Notes under the pieces: generated by a model
Told to the model about the DNA's origin: nothing
What the model saw: only the letters and a program-made list of their open reading frames with translations
Database searches by the model: none
Assembly: GCA_030867875.1 (NCBI GenBank)
Contig: JAOWCC010000911.1
Location: 79,045-143,044 of the forward strand
DNA from: Actinernus sp. WN-2022
Taxonomy: Eukaryota; Cnidaria; Anthozoa; Actiniaria; Actinernidae
DNA: 64,000 nucleotides
Reading direction: 5' to 3'
Shown: one piece after another, positions 24,231 to 35,200 of the stretch
Layout of the letters: each line of letters opens with the position of its first letter
How positions within the stretch are numbered: the stretch's first letter is position 1
Program-made: the position numbers and the translations under genes

Positions 24231-26505
24231 AACCGGTGTCCCAGGAAATTTGCACCCCCTCCCAGAGTCTATCGTTTTCCTACCTACTGATCTGAATTAA
24301 GCGTGTTAAATTTTCGTAATTAAGGTAACGTAACATACTCACTTACGGTTTAGGTTTTCTTATCTCTTGAATAATTTTTATTTTGAAATTGTTTTGCTTT
24401 GTCAGTAGTTTACGCAATGTTAGCGCGTGCATAGCGGGCCACTGAATAGACCACTAATTGAAAGGCCGCCGCAAAGTAATGACCTTGAAATGACAAATTC
24501 CGTTAACATAAAAAAACGCGTTAATCGAATATCGAGATTAGACACAACTCATTAGATATGTAGAAGTCTTGCAGAAACTTAGGCAATTTCGGCACTCCCG
24601 TGTCTTTTTGAATGAATGAATTTTATTACTTAATAATACTCTAAGGTGATTTGAATTGAGCGCCGATAGTTTTTTTATAGTGTTCTTATCTATATACTTT
24701 AGGACCTAGTTGCACTCCCTGTGTCTTGCATATTCTTATTCTAAATGTCATCCAAATTGAACGCCGATAGTATACGTACAGCTTTTACTGAAGCCTTATA
24801 AATCTCACAACGAACGGTAAACTGCCTTCAGACTTGGAAGTACAGATAGCTCAAATAGTACACCAGACTATGGCCACTGGAGAAATCCACATCACCATGC
24901 CATCTGCACAGAAGCCTGGCATCAGCTATGGTATGTTCGCGATTGCCTTCGCGGTCGAGGTGGCAGTGGGATGTGATCCGACTCAGACAAGGTAAATGGA
25001 GCAAATGTGATTATATTATAGCATAAAGTTTTAAATAACTCATAAATATAACTAAGAGTTGATACAAAAGTGACTGTCAGTACTGACGTTTTACACCATC
25101 AACATTTCATTTTGATATAAAGATATATAAAATTGACTAAATCAAACAGAGGAAATGAAAATGCGTTTTGTAATTTTCGTCACTGAAATTCTGGCAATAT
25201 TCGGCTCACACTTTTCACTGGGGCATAAAGAAAATTTTAATTTCTATAGTTTCTTCCCAATTTATGTGCAATAGTTGCTAAGCTATACTGTATCTGTTTT
25301 TTAGATTACAACAAGCTCAAATAAGGGACCATCTCGTTGCCTGTCTTCAACGAGAGGTACTGAGGGCGTTTCCAAAAGAAACTACCAGCGCCAAATTCGA
25401 GAACCACATAGCGCCGCAAGCGGTCAAGACCATCATCGAGGTCGACTGCACATGCCGCCTTCCAGAGTGCTACGACGCTATGATATTGTGCGAGTCATGT
25501 GGTAATTGGTTCCACTATAGCTGCCAAAATATAAGAAGTATGGATGCATCCCAAATGAGGATTCATGATGTGCAACCGGTGCCGCCGTCCACCTAGCAAA
25601 CGAGTTCGATTTTTACAGTAGTAACAGAACATTGAACGCTACGAAAACCTCGGAACTCAATGCTCCTTTGAATGTACATAGTATCTTGAATATAACATTG
25701 TAAGTTATTAAGAAGTTTTTAAATGTGTATCGTTATTGAACTCCGTTTTGCAAGCTAAATGCATCGGGGGGGGGGGGCTCTTGTTTGTGACGTATTATGT
25801 ATGTGCTGCGGGGGTGGGTCAGGGTTTTGAGCTCGGTTTGGGCAGGTAGGGTCAGGGTTTTGAACTGATTTGGGCAGATTAGGGTCAGGATTTGAGTATT
25901 AATTTGGGTGCAGTCAGGGTCGGGGTTCAGTAATTTTTAGGCAGTTTTTTTTTTTTAGCTACCATGTCAAAAGACATTCTGTTACCGCATTTTGATCGCC
26001 TGTTCACATGCAAGCACTGAGGTTCCCATACATCACGTGACGCCGCTAATTCGTACTTCAGTACTTATCTATGTACTTCATCTGCTGATTTGTTTACGCA
26101 ATGACACGTCCCGACTTGAAATGTTCCATATTTTGCATGCAATCCCGGTACGCGGTATACCGGCCGAGGTATATATCCGACCGTGTTTTGAAAACAATTT
26201 AAAGAAGGGGCAATCAGAGTTTTTCCCCCAAAAAGGGGGCAATCAGGGTTTTGGAGCTCGAATTGGGTCAAACAGGGTCAGGGTTTGAGCCTCTTGGCCT
26301 CACTGACATACATATCCATTTTTCATGTAAGTACCCCCCCGGTAAATGCATAGCCGGCCACAAACTTGCGTTCAAAATGCAACGCTAAGGTTTCGTCGTA
26401 AGGTCACTTCTGCTATGTCTGCCTCAGTATAAAGAAAGGAGTAAAGAAACACTTACAACAGTTTTGGTAAGGGGGTGCAAATTTCCTGTGACACCGGCTT
26501 TATCA
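24231..26505. mobile_element. Possible transposon around the Ulp1/PHD remnant
   Basis: A block of about 28 bp (ACCGGTGTCCCAGGAAATTT...gcaccccct, 24231-24258) recurs inverted at about 26471-26500 (agggggtgcaaatttcctgtgacaccgg). These bracket the Ulp1-like/PHD coding remnant at 24792-25618. The interior right part has G-rich telomere-like text (tagggtcagggttttgaactg, 25800-25930, and again 26220-26290). The true element ends are not proven, and the bracket could be two independent insertions. Confidence 0.4.
24792..25618 (+). pseudogene. Ulp1-like (C48) protease fragment plus PHD finger, broken
   Basis: Two exon-like blocks joined by a GT-AG intron (24992-25304, phase conserved) read as the end of a Ulp1/SENP-type cysteine protease followed by a PHD finger. 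Block 1 (24792-24991) contains 'KPGISYGMFAIAFAVEVAVG'. In active family members this position is D-C-G-hydrophobic-FAIAFA; here the catalytic Cys is Tyr. Block 2 (25305 onward) reads 'LQQAQIRDHLVACLQREVLR' and then a zinc finger, CTCRLPECYDAMILCESCGN followed by WFHYSC. The last Cys pair (MMCNRCRRPPSKRV) is in the +1 frame after a shift near 25560; the original frame stops at 25594-25596. This is the standard tail of coral transposon ORFs combining a Ulp1 domain and PHD finger, not a host SUMO protease. Confidence 0.8.
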
Positions 26506-28204
26506 CACAGCCCGGCCGTGCTGCATCCAGCATGCAGGAGCCGAATAATAAAAACCGTTTCTTCACTTCCTAGACTATTTGTAGCCAAAATTCATGATCT
26601 CGCATTGCATGAAAGTTATGTTAACGGCCCTAGTTCATTCGGCACAAAAATCCTGGCTTTTTGTTTTTCTGCAGTGTCGGAATGAAAGTAGATGCAGATT
26701 ATTACTGTCAAATCTTATCTGAAACAATCTTATGCAGAAATTAAAATCCAGAGAAGTGTTTTATTCCCAAGGTTGGGTTTCTCTACAGATTTGCCAAAGT
26801 CTCTGAGGAACAGTTGCATGGAGAAGTTATTAACTATCTGACTAATTAACGGTAAACGGCTGAAAAAAACTCATTCGTAATTTACCATCTTCAAGCCCGG
26901 TATTACTCTTCTGCTAATTCAAAAGACTAGTTTTTCTCGTGGTATTTCTAATTCATTTAATTTACTATCCAAAACTCTCCAACATTTCCAATTATATAAC
27001 AAGATCAACTTTACTATATATCGTGGACGAACTTCAGAGGCCATTTTAAAGGCATTTTAAAGTCTTTTTTGTTAATGAGCCGCTAATAATGTTCTACTAA
27101 AAATATAATGATTTGCTTAATATTACGACGGCTTTCGATAAAACAGTTTGATAAACCTGTACAATTAACTACAATGCGTCTTGAAATGCCAGAATTTGAA
27201 CAAATCGGTGCCCTTGGCCTGTTCTGTGTTTTGGCTAAGGAATATGATCGATATTTATGCGTAAATAATTGCCCAAGTAAAATGAGAGCTAATCTATCAG
27301 TTGGAGATGGCTTCATCGTGGTTTAAATGCCCGTTTGTTATTGAGTAATCGAATGCAACTCGGTTTTTAGTAAGACGAGGACTTCACCCGCTTTAAAAGG
27401 AAAACTTCAGTGTAACTGTATTAGAATGTTATTGTAAGTTGTTTAGTTTCTTCGCTGACAGTAAAAGAACCTGCAAGAATACAATGCATGGAACCACCAC
27501 CACAACCCTCAAGAATGGATAATTAGTTTTAGATAAATCAAATTGTACTGCCTGTAGTTAGACAGTTTTTGTCATACCTTAAAAGTGTTGATGGTCGGGA
27601 GGTAGTCTAACATACAGCTCTGTATACTTTTTGAGCAGTGTTTTCTCCTCAAAGTATTGTTATCGAAGCTAAAATGTTTGGAATTAACTCTGAAATGAAT
27701 CAACGAGAATTGACCTGCTGCCAAAATTGCTAATCCACCTCGAGTTGTGATACCAATTGTTCGATATTCGTTAGCTGTTGGCAACAAACCAAACCCAACC
27801 CCGACTTTACACCTCTCAGGAAACTCCTCTTATGAAAATATATCGGAGCTAACGACCCAAATTGAGGCATTTGCGGTTTTAAAATATTACAATTAAGAAA
27901 CCAGTTATTCGTTTCGTGCAAAGTATGATTTTCGTATTCAAAGCTAATTCAACACATTTAACTTGTTTCTAAGCAGGCTGGCATCAATAAGTTTCTGCGT
28001 CTGTAAAACGTCAAACTTGAAATTAATTTTCTTCTAATGCCAATGTGAAGTCTTAGTCATGTTTGAAAAATGATAAACCACAGCTTTTAAAAACAAACAA
28101 GCACTTAAAATGAAAACATTAAACATAAACAGGAGCCCTCCTGACATAAATTGCGTTTAAGATTTTGTAACCTTGGCCAAAACTCGCCTTTTTTTCTTCG
28201 ATAG

Positions 28205-28468
28205 CGAAAACAGAAAAGCGTTCCTCTCCATCGAGAACCAATTAGTGACCAGTTGCAGTTTATTGAAACAAGGCTTGTGAAAAAACTAAAGGAGATTTTG
28301 GAATCGAAAAGGTCTAGCAAGGAGTTTGATGATCAGAGCTGGAATCCTGCAGCGTTTGTTTCCTTGCACAAGTATATTTCTCAACTCGTTTTATCGTCCA
28401 AAAATGATACACAACTGAAGATATTATTTGGTGTGATGTGTGTTACTATAGCAACGCTGTATGTCTAG
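28205..28468 (+). CDS. Unrecognised possible exon or degenerate ORF
   Basis: An 87-codon open stretch without an internal ATG start, ending at TAG. It has ordinary protein composition, amphipathic Lys/Glu-rich helices (ETRLVKKLKEILESKRSSK) and a hydrophobic end (ILFGVMCVTIATLYV). It lies convergent to, and about 0.66 kb beyond, the ALDH6A1 stop. No start, donor or partner exon could be assigned. It could be a last exon of a plus-strand gene, a relic, or chance; the family is not recognised. Confidence 0.22.
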   Translation, partial: RKQKSVPLHREPISDQLQFIETRLVKKLKEILESKRSSKEFDDQSWNPAAFVSLHKYISQLVLSSKNDTQLKILFGVMCVTIATLYV

Positions 28469-28904
28469 AAATGGATCCAGTTCACCGCTTTATCACCGTT
28501 GATTGCAGGGAAATTAGTCCAGTGACTTATTTTTCACTGAAAAACAGGTCCGGAACGCATGGACGTGCGTGAGTTTAAGAAGACTTCTCATAAATCAAAA
28601 TGCTGTTTTTTTATTTATCGTTACTGCAAGAGAGAAATACAAATATTCATACAATTAATTCCCGATATGTCTTTGACTGGTCGGGCAGTATCGCGCTATT
28701 TCGTCTCCAGTAACCATTTTTACCCTAAGTCGCCGCCGTGCATTAACTAAACCCCATTGCACTAATAAATACCATTTTCACCACGAGAACGTTGTAACTG
28801 TAGTAGACAAGCGTTCTTCAGTAGACTAAACATATCCATCACTGTTAGCTTTCGAAGTTGGGGCCGGCGGGATGAATATAATACGAGTAGTTTTAATTTA
28901 CGCG

Positions 28905-29008
28905 CACTTAGTTCAGTTCTTGCAGTATTTACTGTTAGTTCAGTACTGTTAGTTCAGTTCTTGCAGTATTTACTGTTAGTTCAGTACTGTTAGTTCAGTT
29001 CTTGCAGT
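28905..29008 (+). repeat. Tandem repeat, ~48-bp unit
   Basis: About two and a half copies of 'gttcagttcttgcagtattt' + 'actgttagttcagtactgtta' lie head to tail. The repeat lies about 125 bp beyond the ALDH6A1 stop codon, so it may be in the 3' UTR or just after it. Confidence 0.8.
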
Positions 29009-29130
29009 AGAGACGAGGTAAATAAGGTGGACACCAGTTGGTATTGACTCGGAAAATATTAGATCTTTCATATTTTCCATGGACGCCCACTAGCTGTGTT
29101 GTAGTCGGACTAAACGTCTGGTTTTAGGAT

Positions 29131-29136
29131 TTTATT
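29131..29136 (-). terminator. AATAAA hexamer overlapping the ALDH6A1 stop codon
   Basis: The minus-strand text is ATGAAATAAAATCC: the final Lys codon and TAA together form AATAAA. Whether it is used is unknown; use would place the cleavage site about 10-30 bp past the stop, giving almost no 3' UTR. Other AATAAA-like hexamers exist further downstream. Confidence 0.3.
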
Positions 29137-29233
29137 TCATGACAGGGAAAGCTGCTTGGACTTTCTGTGGTGTGGCATCTTCATCTCGCCACAAACTGGT
29201 TATGGTCTTCATTCCGGTGTAGAAACCGATTCC
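29132..29233 (-). CDS. ALDH6A1: ALDH6A1 coding exon 18 (terminal)
   Basis: [20 protein letters not shown] + [13 protein letters not shown] and TAA. The stop overlaps an AATAAA hexamer (29131-29136), so the first poly(A) signal-like sequence lies on the stop codon itself. The preceding intron (4.2 kb) carries several transposons. Confidence 0.96.
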   Translation of the reverse strand, partial: GIGFYTGMKTITSLWRDEDATPQKVQAAFPVMK

Positions 29234-32200
29234 CTGAAGTAAAAGAGAAGCTTTGTTTGAAATTGACGATCTACTGTGAGCACATTTAAAATCAGTAGAT
29301 CAAAAGAAGCCGCATAACTGTCTTTTGTTACTATTGGTCATATGTACTGACGTCATAAAAAATATTTGCCTCAAGAAAAAAAAATATATTAGTAAAATAT
29401 TTTTAATGTTGTGTATAGAGCAGGTAAAAATATGGAAATGACCGAAATTTTAGAGCATAGAGTACTTCGTAACCGAGCTGTCGGACAAATAATATTCGAA
29501 TAATTTAGTGTAATTAATATGCGGTGGTCATGTTGGTGTACAGCTTTAGTACACCAAGATGGCGGTAGCCTGCTTGCAGGCGGTGGAGGGTGTTTTTTCG
29601 CGCAGCAAACGGATCATCGCCGCCATATTGGCCGAGCGTGATTGAGAGCTGGGATCGAATGACAAATGGAGGGGGGAGGGGGTTGGGGGAGAAGAAGCAG
29701 ATCTGAAAGTCCTGAAAGACCGCCTGCACGAAAGCCCCTGGTTTCTGAGTATCCGCCCACCACGCACATGATTTCCGTTAACTTGTAACTCATTCTTAAT
29801 TGACCAATAGGAGTCGACGTGTGACAGCCTGCCAATTTTTGATTTGGTTTGATTGAAATGCGTGCAATATTCAAAACAAACTTCGCTCGCTGTCAAATGC
29901 AATGCAAAATGTTGGTAAAATTGGTTCTCAGATACGGAAATTTCAATAAAACTAGCTATTTTTGTTCAAAGTTCTCGATGGAAAGGACTGCGACAGTACC
30001 ACTTTAGATATATATGTAGACAGTTCGGTTTTAGCTTGTTGCGTTCGCCCTATCAGTCTCTCAAAGAGTTCCTCCGAAATACATACATTTAATACAAGCT
30101 GCTTCAAAAAGCCGTCCAGCACCGCAGTCTGGCGAACCAGAAGACACTCCCAGAAGAGGTGCCATACAAGCGGCTGCTTCCTTTCTTAAAAGAATTAAGC
30201 TCGCATAAAGATAAATACAGGATCGAAAAAATCTCTAAACTTCAAAGAAAACTCCGATGCAGACAATGTTTTGTCTGGAACTCGATATTGAAGAACTCGT
30301 GGCAAATGTTGTGATCGTCATTCTCTGACAACTCGAAGTCCATCTTAGTGAATGTTTGCCGAAAGAAATGAATGACCGTTGCATAAATGTATTGAGGCGT
30401 TGTCGAGTTCTCTTTACCGTAAATATCATACTCTTTCCAAAGCCTGTCGAAAGCACAGCTTAAAGTACAGGTCACAATTCACAGGTCAGGTTGTTAAATT
30501 CTAAGACAAAATAAAGGCTCTGTATTGCTTCCTCCTGCTCTGTTTTCAAAGTACCTTTACCCAGCCGCGGAGAAAGACGCGAGTAGCTGTGTTCTCTCTA
30601 GAAAACCTCTGGAACTAGGGTTAAGGCGAAGGAGATAACTTTGAAAACGGAGCAGGAGGAAGCTATATACAGAGCCTGATATTTACGGTTTACGAACTTG
30701 CGAAAAGAGAACTCGACAACAAACCTCTCGCAGTTCGCCGATCGCCGCCTTCGCGGCTCTTTCTCCGTGGCTGTTCTCTCTAGAAAACCTCTGCAACCAG
30801 GGTACTTAACCTTAGTCTTCAAAAAAGACAAAGCCTTTTGTATTACTCACCATATTTTATCAACTGCAAGCTCAGTACACAACACTTATTCTAGTTACGC
30901 CGCTTCGCAAGGCTACACATATTCCTTTCAGGTTTTCAACACTTGCCGCGATAAGCTTGATTGACACCGTTTCAGCCAATCATATACCCCGTCCGCTGGT
31001 GGACGGGATCTAACTTTTGTACTCAGAAACCAGGGGCTTTCGTGCAGGCGGTCTTTCAGATCTGCTTCTCCCCCACCCCCCTCCCCCCTCCATTTGTCAT
31101 TCGATCCCAGGTCTCAATCACGCTCGGCCAATATGGCGGCGATGATCCGTTTGCTGCGCGAAAAAAACACCCTCCACCGCCTGCAAGCAGGCTAAGATGG
31201 CGGCCGAAAACGTACTCTATAAATAAAGCAGTTTTCCCATCAATGTGATTAGCGATCACTTCAAAACACTCTAGATATCACTTTCAAAGGTTTAATCAAG
31301 TCTAACATTTTCAACTGGCCGAAATATATGGATTTTCATGACATTAGGACACACGCTGAGCTGGGCTGTCACAAAATTCAAAACACTATAACTCGAAAAC
31401 GAATCACCGTATCGACGTAAAATTATCGAAGAATACCGATATCTAAATCATATTGTAACATAGCCATACGTTTTCCAGACACAGTGTACGTTCTCATTGG
31501 CTGATTCAGGGTCACGTGGCAGTATAACAAATCACTTAATGACTGTCCCCTCGGGAATCAGTGAGTTTTGTTTCCCCTCGATCCACGATGTTCCCCTCGG
31601 GAAACATCGAGGATCGAGGGGAAACACAACTCACTGTTTCCCTTGGGGCCAGTCATTAAGTGTTTAATGTTGCCCGCCACGTGATCACAACGTGACAGAA
31701 GATGGTGTGATGTGTCGCGCACGCCACTGGCTAGCTAAAGGCGAGAAATATTTGTTTACCAAAACGTCTAGATCTTCAAAAGCTGACCATTTTTCGTCGA
31801 AAGAAAGCGTTCAAAATGGAACCAGCTCCAAAGAAACAATTTACATCTTTATCAAGCGCGAGAGTTTAGAAATTGGTAGCTAAAAAAGGATGCAGTAAAG
31901 ACACAAAACGATACTAACAAAATGCCGTAGCAATGCTGGCAGCGTTTTGTGTTGAAAAGCAGCTTCCCGAGGAGAAGACGACAAACCTCGCTCGTATCAA
32001 GTTGGTCCTGTATTTATGCACAACTTTGCCTCTAGAAAAAACTTATGTCTATATAACAAATCACTTAAAGTGACTGTCCCCTCGGGAATCTCAGGGAAAC
32101 AAAACTCACTGTTTCCCTCGGAGCCAGTCATTAAGTGTTTATTAAAAGAACAGCTTTCTAAATCTTATAGTTTAGATTTTAGAATTTTGATGACGTCACG

Positions 32201-35200
32201 TGCACACGATCTATAGTCCAATTCGTAGAGTTGACCCTACATGGATATAAACCCTCTTCTATGAATATGGGTAGATTTTGATTATCATGCTAACTTGGTA
32301 CAAACTTCAACCAAAACTGTCTCCACTCCAGCCTCGACGTCACCAAAGGCTTGGTTACCTTTCACAATGGCCATTGGCGCAATGTTTAAAATGGGCCTAC
32401 GAAAGATTAATTTCTAATACCCTATTTAACACCAACTAAACATGTTTAATTAAACGAAGTTTATTTAGCTCCTATCGTGGACGTGTTTAGTTACACAGAA
32501 TATGTTATTTAGTTTAGTTTAAATCTAGTTTAGCGCCAGCGAGCATGCCGGTGGTGTGACCAGGTATTATTTTAAACTTGTTTAGAGGCACTGTTAACCA
32601 GACTGCTCTGCGTGCTTCTGCCTTATTGAATATCGGGTATTCAGAAAATGGCTGACAACTCAGTATTCTCTCTGCACGCAAAGCATTGTGGTCGACAGTG
32701 TCATAAACAGCTTTTAAAGTGCCTATGAAATGATTGTTTTCCCAAATTTACCAAAGCATCTTCAACCAAGGTGAAAAAATAGCTTCCCCCTTGTCAGAAC
32801 TTTATTTTACCCCTTTTCAGCCCGGGAAGTTCTGATGAATGTAGTGACTTTTAAGGTTCAAATTTCGTGCGGTCAAAACATATAAATTAGTCCCGTGACG
32901 CTTTTGTTTTCAACGAGTCCCAGGCCCCGTAAAATTCGTCGCATGAAATTTGGTTAAAGTGGTCATGAAAAACTGTTTAGCCGATTAAATTGTTTCTTCC
33001 GTAAACTTTTTGTGGATAAATTTCTCCTAAAATCATATAAAAGAAAAAAATTAATTTCATGCGCACTTTAAACTTTGATGAAAATCAATATTAATATTTT
33101 TCTTCAGTTAAAGATTTCGAAACTTGATCAACGTTCACTCGAGTCCTTTTTGGCTTAATAATTACAAATACTAATTGTGAATACTGAATTAATAATCCGA
33201 ATGTAAAAATAAATAACGATAACAGTTCTGCTATGCCTTGACTTCGTTCCTGTCCAAGATAACTATACAGGCGACCGTAATGTCACGATTGACATATTTA
33301 ACCATTACTTCAGCCGTTCCAAAAATAATTTGGATGATCGCCTTCCCAGAATTTCGTCGTCCAAATTCCGTGGAATAACATATTCTCTAGTATAAGTACG
33401 GTTTTGGTGCTACAGCTTTGAGAGACGCTAAGACCTCACCTGTTTGCCATAAAAATGTGAATCGCCGAGGAACGAACCACGGGAACCAGTGAAGGAAAAC
33501 ATTGGAAGTGGGACGGGTATTGGAACATTAATACCAATCTGAAATAAAGGAAGATTAATGATTACTTATAACCTACACAAATTACGAGAATTTGCCTTAC
33601 AAAGCTGAGGAAATCGGTTGTTGAGTAAGTCTAGATTTTAGGCATCCCGTTGAGGCGGCATGTAGTTCAAGGGTTTTACTTCCCTGCTAGCAGAGGTCTC
33701 TCTCTGAAGGCGAGGGAGAGAGACCTCTGCCGACATCCGACACTTTCTCTGTCGCGCATGCGTGAAGTTTCCTTGGCAACAATTGACGTGTACCCACGTG
33801 AACTAACGCCTGTTCTTGCAACTGTCAATCAGTTTTCGCCGCGCGAAGGCTATTTTGAAAGTCTTCGGTACTTCGTTGAACATTATGTGTTTGGTACTCT
33901 CAGAACATCAATTTATAACATTATATAATTTAATTTGGTAGAGAGGCAAATGATTTTGGCATTCCCTGTCAGTATTTGGGGATTTTGTCCGTTCTAAAAT
34001 GTTAGATTTTCGAGTGATTTGCAAACCATGTAATTTGTCACGCTTGAGGAGTTTGACCAATGAGAGGAAAGCAGTCCCGCGGTCATTAGTATGCAGACGA
34101 CGAGCTAAAACTGATAACACAGTGGACTCAATATTATACCAGCGAGATGGAACTTGGATCATGCGTACATCTCTTTTCTCCGGTAAAACCCGTTTTCGAA
34201 AATGGTTTGACTCGTCCATGATTGTGGACGGCGGTTGAACAAAGAAAGCATCGGATGTCGGCAGAGGTCTCTCTCCCCCGCTTTCAATTTTACCAAGACA
34301 GACAGAGAGAGACCTCTGCTAGCAGGGAAGGGTTTTACCAGAGGAATGCCAAATCAGAGGAATGTTAACAACCTTGAATTACCTGCCCAACGTCGACCTT
34401 CTGTTGATACTTGCGCGCAATTGCACCAGACTTTGTGAATATAGCTGTGCCATTGCCATATGGGTTCCTGTTGACAATGCCTATGGCCTGTCATAAAAAG
34501 TAACACAAACAATTATTACATTTATTTTCATTTAACAACCGTATGTATTTCCATCTTTTCCCACCCACAATTCCCTCGTTTGCTCTGACGAAGGACTAGC
34601 GCTCGAAACATCAGCTGCTACTCGCATCCGGCCGCGTTGATTTAGAGGTCTGGGACCTAGAAACCGCCATTTTGAATGTCCTGGGAGCTCTTCTAGATAT
34701 GGAATATGGAATTTCCCTAATATGGAAAATGCCGCGGGAAGTTCAAAACGACACTTTTGCTTGCTATTTTATTGATATGGCTGGCCTGTGAACAGGCTAA
34801 TGGAAATAGGGAAGAACAGCCTACATGGACGCTATACAAACGTAGCCACGCCCCTACATTAAACCATCATTAGACTCGGTTAAGACGCTGCTCCATGTCC
34901 ACTCGTGCCGAACGCGTCTTTTCTTTTTTTCTTTTTCGGCCTGCACATGAGTACAGCGGCATCCGAAACAGGCCATTGTAGAATGAACCAATAGGACTTT
35001 GCGTCGACAATTTAGATGCAGATATTCAAATTTGTATTGCATCCGTACAGCTCTCCTTCTACTCACCCTCCCATGAGCCTGTTCGCGGGCTAGGAGTCGA
35101 TCCCCGATTTGCCTTGTTTTTATAATTATACGACATTTCAACCATTCCAGTCGGCAACAGTAGAGACTAGCAGTACCCTTTAGATGCCCTGTTACACTAC

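Larger units (their letters stand above)
8761..24790. other. Intergenic region: repeats only, no gene recognised
   Basis: No exon with both a convincing protein pattern and splice borders was found here. It contains the MITEs and LINE remnant listed separately, plus AT-rich unique-looking DNA (for example 9240-10140, 11640-15400, 16100-17600 and 20770-22400). Short open frames of 60-130 codons occur at random density and show no recognisable motif, signal peptide or repeat. An inverted pair, ggggcttcttggtg (about 11442) and caccaagaagcacccc (about 11567), bounds another possible small palindrome. Confidence 0.55.
25619..29130. other. Spacer before the ALDH6A1 3' end
   Basis: Contains the G-rich repeats at 25760-25930 and 26220-26290, AT-rich unremarkable DNA, one possible exon of unknown nature (28205-28468) and a tandem repeat (28905-29008). 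No other coding signal is seen. Confidence 0.5.

Noticed and set aside
25760..26290. Telomere repeat or interstitial telomere
   Set aside because: 'tagggtcagggttt' recurs loosely but TTAGGG is not in tandem; more likely degenerate G-rich repeat.
29546..29902. Minus-strand ORFs of 71-118 codons
   Set aside because: They cover the arm of the 29566-31194 inverted repeat and recur mirrored at 30961-31248, so they are repeat-derived.
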